A stretch of DNA of 64,000 nucleotides from Methylobacterium sp. Leaf99 (GTDB lineage: Bacteria > Pseudomonadota > Alphaproteobacteria > Rhizobiales > Beijerinckiaceae): contig NZ_LMMU01000001.1 of the NCBI RefSeq assembly GCF_001422375.1, positions 1,920,178 to 1,984,177 on the forward strand, written 5' to 3'. Under the pieces are notes generated by a model that saw only the letters and a program-made list of their open reading frames with translations, did not search any database and had not been told where the DNA came from. Below are positions 60,367-64,000 of the stretch, piece by piece (within the stretch, counting starts at the first letter, position 1; every line of letters begins with the position of its first letter). A program made the position numbers and the translations under genes.

Positions 60367-60465
60367 TCAGAGACCCATCATCGCGTGGGAGGTGCCCAGG
60401 ATGGTGAAGGCCAGGCCGCCCGCGAAGGCGCCGATCATGGCATAGGAAAAGCCCTTCAGAATCAT
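60367..60465 (-). CDS. Membrane peptide, 32 aa
   Basis: It starts MILKGFSYAMIGAFAGGLAF and continues with TILGTSHAMMGL: one hydrophobic span of about 20 residues after a Lys. AGGA lies nine bases before the ATG, and a hairpin follows. Small, so easily missed; similar tiny membrane peptides occur in stress or respiratory contexts. Function unknown. Confidence 0.55.
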   Translation of the reverse strand: MILKGFSYAMIGAFAGGLAFTILGTSHAMMGL

Positions 60466-60518
60466 CGATGTGTCCTGGGGAGTCCGGATCCGGGACGGGT
60501 GAAACTCGGGAACCCGGA

Positions 60519-60800
60519 TCAGCACCGGTTGCCGCCCGAGGTCTGGCCGTACTGCATCACGGGGAAGTTCTGCTGGTTGGCGTTGCCCTCGGCGGCCGAG
60601 CTCATGGGACAGCCGCCGGTGACCGGCGTGCGGGCGGGCGCATAGACCGACCCCGTGGTCTCGACCTCGTGGGACAGGAAGCCGGTGTAGCGGCCCGTCC
60701 GCTCCTGGGCCGGGTTTCTCTCGAAGGCCAGGGCGGGCGAGAGCGAGGCGACGCCGAGGACGAGGGCGGTGGCGAGGGTGGCGAGGCGGGTCTTGGTCAT
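60519..60800 (-). CDS. Small exported peptide A (tandem paralogue), 93 aa
   Basis: It has a clear signal peptide (MTKTRLATLATALVLGVASL, cut after ALA about residue 25). The mature part contains GRYTGFLSHEVETTGSV, TGGCPMSSAAEGNA and ends with VMQYGQTSGGNRC. The two cysteines could form one disulphide. It is clearly related to the next gene upstream. The function is unknown; periplasmic or secreted location is inferred. Confidence 0.8.
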   Translation of the reverse strand: MTKTRLATLATALVLGVASLSPALAFERNPAQERTGRYTGFLSHEVETTGSVYAPARTPVTGGCPMSSAAEGNANQQNFPVMQYGQTSGGNRC

Positions 60801-60916
60801 GGTCGGGTGATCCTGTTCGGGGGGCGCCGGCGGTCGGGCTCGACCTGGGCCGGCGAAGGGGGGGCGATGTCGTCCGGGTCGATGTCGTCCGGAAGGTCCG
60901 TCGCCGCGCGGCCGGA

Positions 60917-61180
60917 TCAGCAGCGGTTGCCGCCGGCGGTCTGGCCGTACTGCATCACCGGCCGGCTCTGCTGGTCGGCATTGCCCTCGGCGGCGGAGCT
61001 CATGGGGCAGCCGCCGTAGGCCGGGATGCGGGACGGGGCGGTGACCGTGCCCGTCGTTTCGACCTCGTGGGGGAGGAAGCCGGTGTAGCGGCCCTTCCGC
61101 TCCTGAGCCATGGCGGGCGAGAGCGACGCAACGCCAAGAACAAGTGCGGTGGCGAGGGCGGCAATGCGGGTCTTGGTCAT
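60917..61180 (-). CDS. Small exported peptide B (tandem paralogue), 87 aa
   Basis: It starts MTKTRIAALATALVLGVASL with signal cleavage after AMA near residue 25. The mature part (GRYTGFLPHEVETTGTV; YGGCPMSSAAEGNA; VMQYGQTAGGNRC) is nearly the same as in its neighbour, except for a shorter N-terminus. Promoter must lie in the AT-richer stretch just upstream (near 61190-61260). The pair arose by duplication. Confidence 0.8.
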   Translation of the reverse strand: MTKTRIAALATALVLGVASLSPAMAQERKGRYTGFLPHEVETTGTVTAPSRIPAYGGCPMSSAAEGNADQQSRPVMQYGQTAGGNRC

Positions 61181-61641
61181 GATTTGTTAAAACCTGTTCA
61201 GTGCGATCCGGTGGTTCGTCTCGCTCGTTGCTGTTGAATATGTAGATAGAGGCTTGCTTTCATTCTGGAGGTGTTTCCGCGCACGCGCCACCAGGGATTA
61301 AGTCCAAGCCTAGGAAAACCCGTTCGGCCTTGGGCGAAAGCGTCTGCGGCATGGGAGCCGCGACGGTGAAGCCCCGGTCGTCGATCGAACGCCCTCGACA
61401 CGTGAGCGTACAGGTCGGGTTATAATCCCCCGATCCGGGTAAAAATTATCGTCACAGAGGCGTAATTCGCGGTCTCTACTGCGCTGCGCAGTCAGGCTCA
61501 TCTTAAGAGATGCCTTGCCGGGACGGAGCCTTGCTTGGGCGATGCCTCCGTCATGCCGATTCCGGCCATCCGCAGGATGGGTTCGACCTCCGGCGCGGAG
61601 GTCGGCGGGAGCGGTGTGCCGCGACACAGGAAGGATGAGAG
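61181..61641. other. Intergenic region between peptide B and the porin
   Basis: Promoters for both divergent genes are expected here. ACTGCGCTGCGCAGT (61478-61492) is a perfect palindrome around a central T; no Pho box is recognisable although the porin family includes phosphate channels. No gene is supported. Confidence 0.45.
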
Positions 61642-63177
61642 ATGAGACAACGCCTCTTGGTGGCGGCGCTCGGATGGAGCGTCGCGGCGCTGTCGCCGGC
61701 GCAGGCCCAGACCGTCGCGGAGCTGCAGCGCCAGATCGACGAACTCAAGGCGATGATCCGGGCGCAGGCGGAATCCGGCCGCGGCGTGCGGGCGGCCCCG
61801 GCCCGGGTCGCGCATCGCGGCGATGCCGGCACCCGGCCGGCGGCGGGCCGGCCCGTCGAATCGGCCGTCGCCCCGCCGGCGGCGACGCGGGCCGCCCACC
61901 TGGACCGCCCCGCCTTCGCCATCGATCGCCCCGAGACTTGGTCCGAGACCTGGCCCGAGACCTGGATCGACGCGTGGCTGCCACCCCAGCCCCCGGCGGA
62001 CGGCCCCAAGCCCGCCGGGACGCCGAAAACCTGGTTCGAGCGCCTGTCCCTGCGCGGCTACACCCAGATGCGCGTCAACGAGATCCTGTCGGGGGACGGC
62101 ACCACGCCGAGCGGACAGTCGCGCCTGCGCTCCGTCCACGACGGCGGCATTTCCGAACGGGGCAACTTCACCTTCCGGCGGGTGCGCCTCGTCCTGCAGG
62201 GCGACATCCACGAGCGGGTGTTCATCTATCTCCAGCCGGATTTCGCCGTGAACGTCGCCAACCAGGCCGGCACCGAGCCGCGGGGCAACTACGCCCAGCT
62301 CCGCGACGCCTTCGCGGACGTGTTCCTCGACGACACGCGCCGGACCAAGATCCGCTTCGGCCAGCAGAAGGTGCCCTACGGCTGGGAGAACCTGCAATCC
62401 TCGCAGAACCGCCTCACCCTCGACCGCTCGGACGCCATCAACAGCGCCATTCCGGGCGAGCGCGACATCGGCATCACCGCCTACTACACGCCGGCCCACG
62501 TCCAGGGCCTCTGGGACCGCCTCGCCAAGGGCGGCCAGAAGCTGTTCGGCAATTACGGCGCCTTCGGCGTCGGGATCTACAACGGCCAGACCATCAACCG
62601 GACGGAGCGCAACGACGACCTCATGGTGGCCGGCATGGCGACCTGGCCGTTCGCCCTCGACGGCCTCGGCGCGGCGTTCGAGGGCCAGGTCCTCGAGGTC
62701 GGCGGCTCGGCCTACCGCAACCGGTTCCAGCCCGAGATCCGCACCGGCGGCGTGAGCCCGGCCGCGTTCAGCGATGCCCGCGTCGGCCTCCACGCCATCC
62801 TGTATCCGCAGCCGTTCGGCCTCCAGGCGGAGTGGAACTGGGGCCGCGGCCCGGAATTCGACGTGGTCACCCGGATGATCGAGGAGAAGCCGCTCAGCGG
62901 CGGCTACGTCCAGGCGATGTTCCGGGTCGACCACTCCCCCATCGGCCCGTTCATGCCCTACGCCCGCTGGCAGACCTATGGCGGCGGCTGGAAGGTGGCG
63001 ACGAATGCGCCCCGCCTCGACACCGACGAGGTCGAGGTCGGCGTCGAGTTCCAGCCGATCAAGCCCCTCGAGATCACCCTGGCCTATGCCCGGATGAAGC
63101 GCCGGGAGGCCGACGAGCGCCGCCTCGGCCGGGCGGAAGGCCACCTGTTCCGCGGGCAGTTGCAGTGGAATTACTGA
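61642..63177 (+). CDS. OprO/OprP-type outer membrane porin
   Basis: The 511-residue protein has a signal peptide (MRQRLLVAALGWSVAALSPA, cut after AQA). A short coiled coil follows (VAELQRQIDELKAMIR), as in O/P porins, then a variable linker rich in Ala, Arg and Pro. A beta-barrel of alternating strands runs from about residue 135 (LSLRGYTQMRVNEIL) to the end. Segments such as FGQQKVPYGWENLQSSQNRL and the aromatic end QLQWNY are typical. Anion or phosphate uptake is the usual role. AGGAAGG lies before the ATG. Confidence 0.88.
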   Translation: MRQRLLVAALGWSVAALSPAQAQTVAELQRQIDELKAMIRAQAESGRGVRAAPARVAHRGDAGTRPAAGRPVESAVAPPAATRAAHLDRPAFAIDRPETWSETWPETWIDAWLPPQPPADGPKPAGTPKTWFERLSLRGYTQMRVNEILSGDGTTPSGQSRLRSVHDGGISERGNFTFRRVRLVLQGDIHERVFIYLQPDFAVNVANQAGTEPRGNYAQLRDAFADVFLDDTRRTKIRFGQQKVPYGWENLQSSQNRLTLDRSDAINSAIPGERDIGITAYYTPAHVQGLWDRLAKGGQKLFGNYGAFGVGIYNGQTINRTERNDDLMVAGMATWPFALDGLGAAFEGQVLEVGGSAYRNRFQPEIRTGGVSPAAFSDARVGLHAILYPQPFGLQAEWNWGRGPEFDVVTRMIEEKPLSGGYVQAMFRVDHSPIGPFMPYARWQTYGGGWKVATNAPRLDTDEVEVGVEFQPIKPLEITLAYARMKRREADERRLGRAEGHLFRGQLQWNY

Positions 63178-63203
63178 GGCCGCCCCGAGGGTGGGCGGGA
63201 CCC

Positions 63204-63253
63204 CGACCCTTGACCTCGACCCTCGACCTCGACCCTTGACCCCGACCCTTGGG
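63204..63253. repeat. Tandem 13-bp repeats
   Basis: About four copies of CGACCCTTGACCT with small changes lie between the porin and the cupin gene. They differ mainly at T/C positions. The number of copies could vary between strains. Confidence 0.6.
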
Positions 63254-63316
63254 CGCGCCCCGGAAACCCGGTACCCTCCGGCGGAAAATCAGACCCCGCC
63301 GGAGGACGACCCCCCA

Positions 63317-63763
63317 ATGAGCGACAGCCCGACTCCCAAGAGCGACAGCCCCGCACCCCTCACCGCCCACGGCGTGTTCGACGTCGCGGCGCACGCCGCC
63401 CGGCTCCCCGAGACCGCCGACACCATGGTGGCCGATCACCGCTTCACCGACGATCCGGCGGCGAGCGCCCGGGTGTTCCGAGTCTACCGGCCGACGCCGC
63501 CCCACAGCCACGCGTCCTGCGACGAGTACCTCTACGCCCTGTCGGGCCGCTGCCTGATGAAGTTCGCCGACGAGCCCGCCATCGAGGTCGGCCCCGGCAC
63601 CCTGGTGTTCTTCAAGCGCGGGGTGGTCCACTCGGTGCCGGAGATCCTGGAGGAGCCGATGGTGTTCCTCTCCGTCGACACCCCCCGGCGCGAACCCCGC
63701 GACATCCGCTTCGTGACCGCCGGCACCGGCACGCCGGACAGCTTCATCCGCCAGGGGGACTGA
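63317..63763 (+). CDS. Cupin-domain protein, 148 aa
   Basis: It starts MSDSPTPKSDSPAPLTAHGV after GGAGGA. The single cupin domain has PTPPHSHASCDEYLYALSGR (metal-binding His, His and Glu) near 60-80, GPGTLVFFKRGVVHSVPE (third His) near 95-110. Such small cupins bind a divalent metal; substrate or enzyme role cannot be told. It follows the porin in the same direction, but over 130 bases with repeats lie in between, so it may have its own promoter. Confidence 0.85.
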   Translation: MSDSPTPKSDSPAPLTAHGVFDVAAHAARLPETADTMVADHRFTDDPAASARVFRVYRPTPPHSHASCDEYLYALSGRCLMKFADEPAIEVGPGTLVFFKRGVVHSVPEILEEPMVFLSVDTPRREPRDIRFVTAGTGTPDSFIRQGD

Positions 63764-64000
63764 GCGCCCCTCGGGACGACGCCCGCCGCGACCGCGCCTA
63801 ACCGGCTGCCGTCGTCGGATGCGCACCGCGTCGACGGTGGTGCGGAGCCGCGGCTTCACGAGGCCTCGAACGTCGGGCGCGGCGTCCGCCGCCGCTGATC
63901 CCCGCGTGACGCGATCCGATCCGGCGGGATGGGGCAGGGCGCGCGAACGGCCCGTCATCATCGGTGTTCCGCCTCCTCCAGTCGTCGGTCGCGCTCCGAA
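63764..64000. other. Right end of the window, no gene seen
   Basis: No convincing frame begins or ends here on either strand. It is very GC-rich without clear repeats. Confidence 0.4.

Overview
The window is very GC-rich DNA from an alphaproteobacterium. The katG, the O/P-type porin, the gene-transfer-agent terminase pair and the DUF4214 repeat protein together suggest a Methylobacterium/Methylorubrum-like member of the Hyphomicrobiales; that assignment is inference. Most of the window, about 1.0 to 53.9 kb, is one nearly intact prophage. It combines a lambda-type head and packaging module (terminase GpA and Nu1-like, gpW, portal, ClpP-type protease-scaffold, gpD, gpE) with a Mu-type contractile tail (sheath, tube, frameshifted chaperone, tape measure, gp43 to gp48 baseplate).

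Layout from the left: a short flank with one small gene (0 to 1 kb); tail fibres, baseplate, tail and head genes, all on the minus strand (1 to 26.2 kb, transcribed right to left); a plus-strand AraC-type regulator inserted just upstream of the small terminase gene (26.6 to 27.6 kb); a run of small, overlapping minus-strand genes, some membrane-associated, where lysis genes would be expected (27.8 to 30.1 kb); a serine recombinase (30.1 to 31.0 kb); a 1657-residue plus-strand repeat protein with C-terminal DUF4214 units, probably lysogenic-conversion cargo (32.4 to 37.4 kb); the early leftward operon with a DUF5906 primase-helicase, a candidate replication origin made of inverted repeats, a DUF1064 nuclease-like protein, a MucR-like regulator and a Cro-like protein (37.6 to 46.2 kb); the S24-type repressor with its operators (46.2 to 47.0 kb); a rightward early operon starting from a second, similar operator cluster and carrying RecE-like nuclease and Sak4-like ATPase genes (47.3 to 51.6 kb); a PilZ protein, a small hydrophilic protein, an excisionase-like gene and a tyrosine integrase (51.6 to 53.9 kb).

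To the right lies host DNA: a PAS-domain protein, a small regulator-like protein, katG, a gene-transfer-agent terminase pair whose large subunit is cut off at its C-terminus next to the katG region, a 32-residue membrane peptide, two tandem paralogous secreted peptides, an OprO/OprP-type porin and a cupin.

The genes suggest this working model. The repressor binds repeated ACAACC/GGTTGT half-sites at two places and so silences both early operons. On induction the leftward operon replicates the genome and the rightward operon supplies recombination functions. The late genes then build a lambda-headed, Mu-tailed particle. Points that stand out are a TTTTTTC slippery site in the tail chaperone, a DNA-circularisation gene split by an in-frame TAG, no recognisable endolysin, two unrelated site-specific recombinases, and at least three cargo genes.
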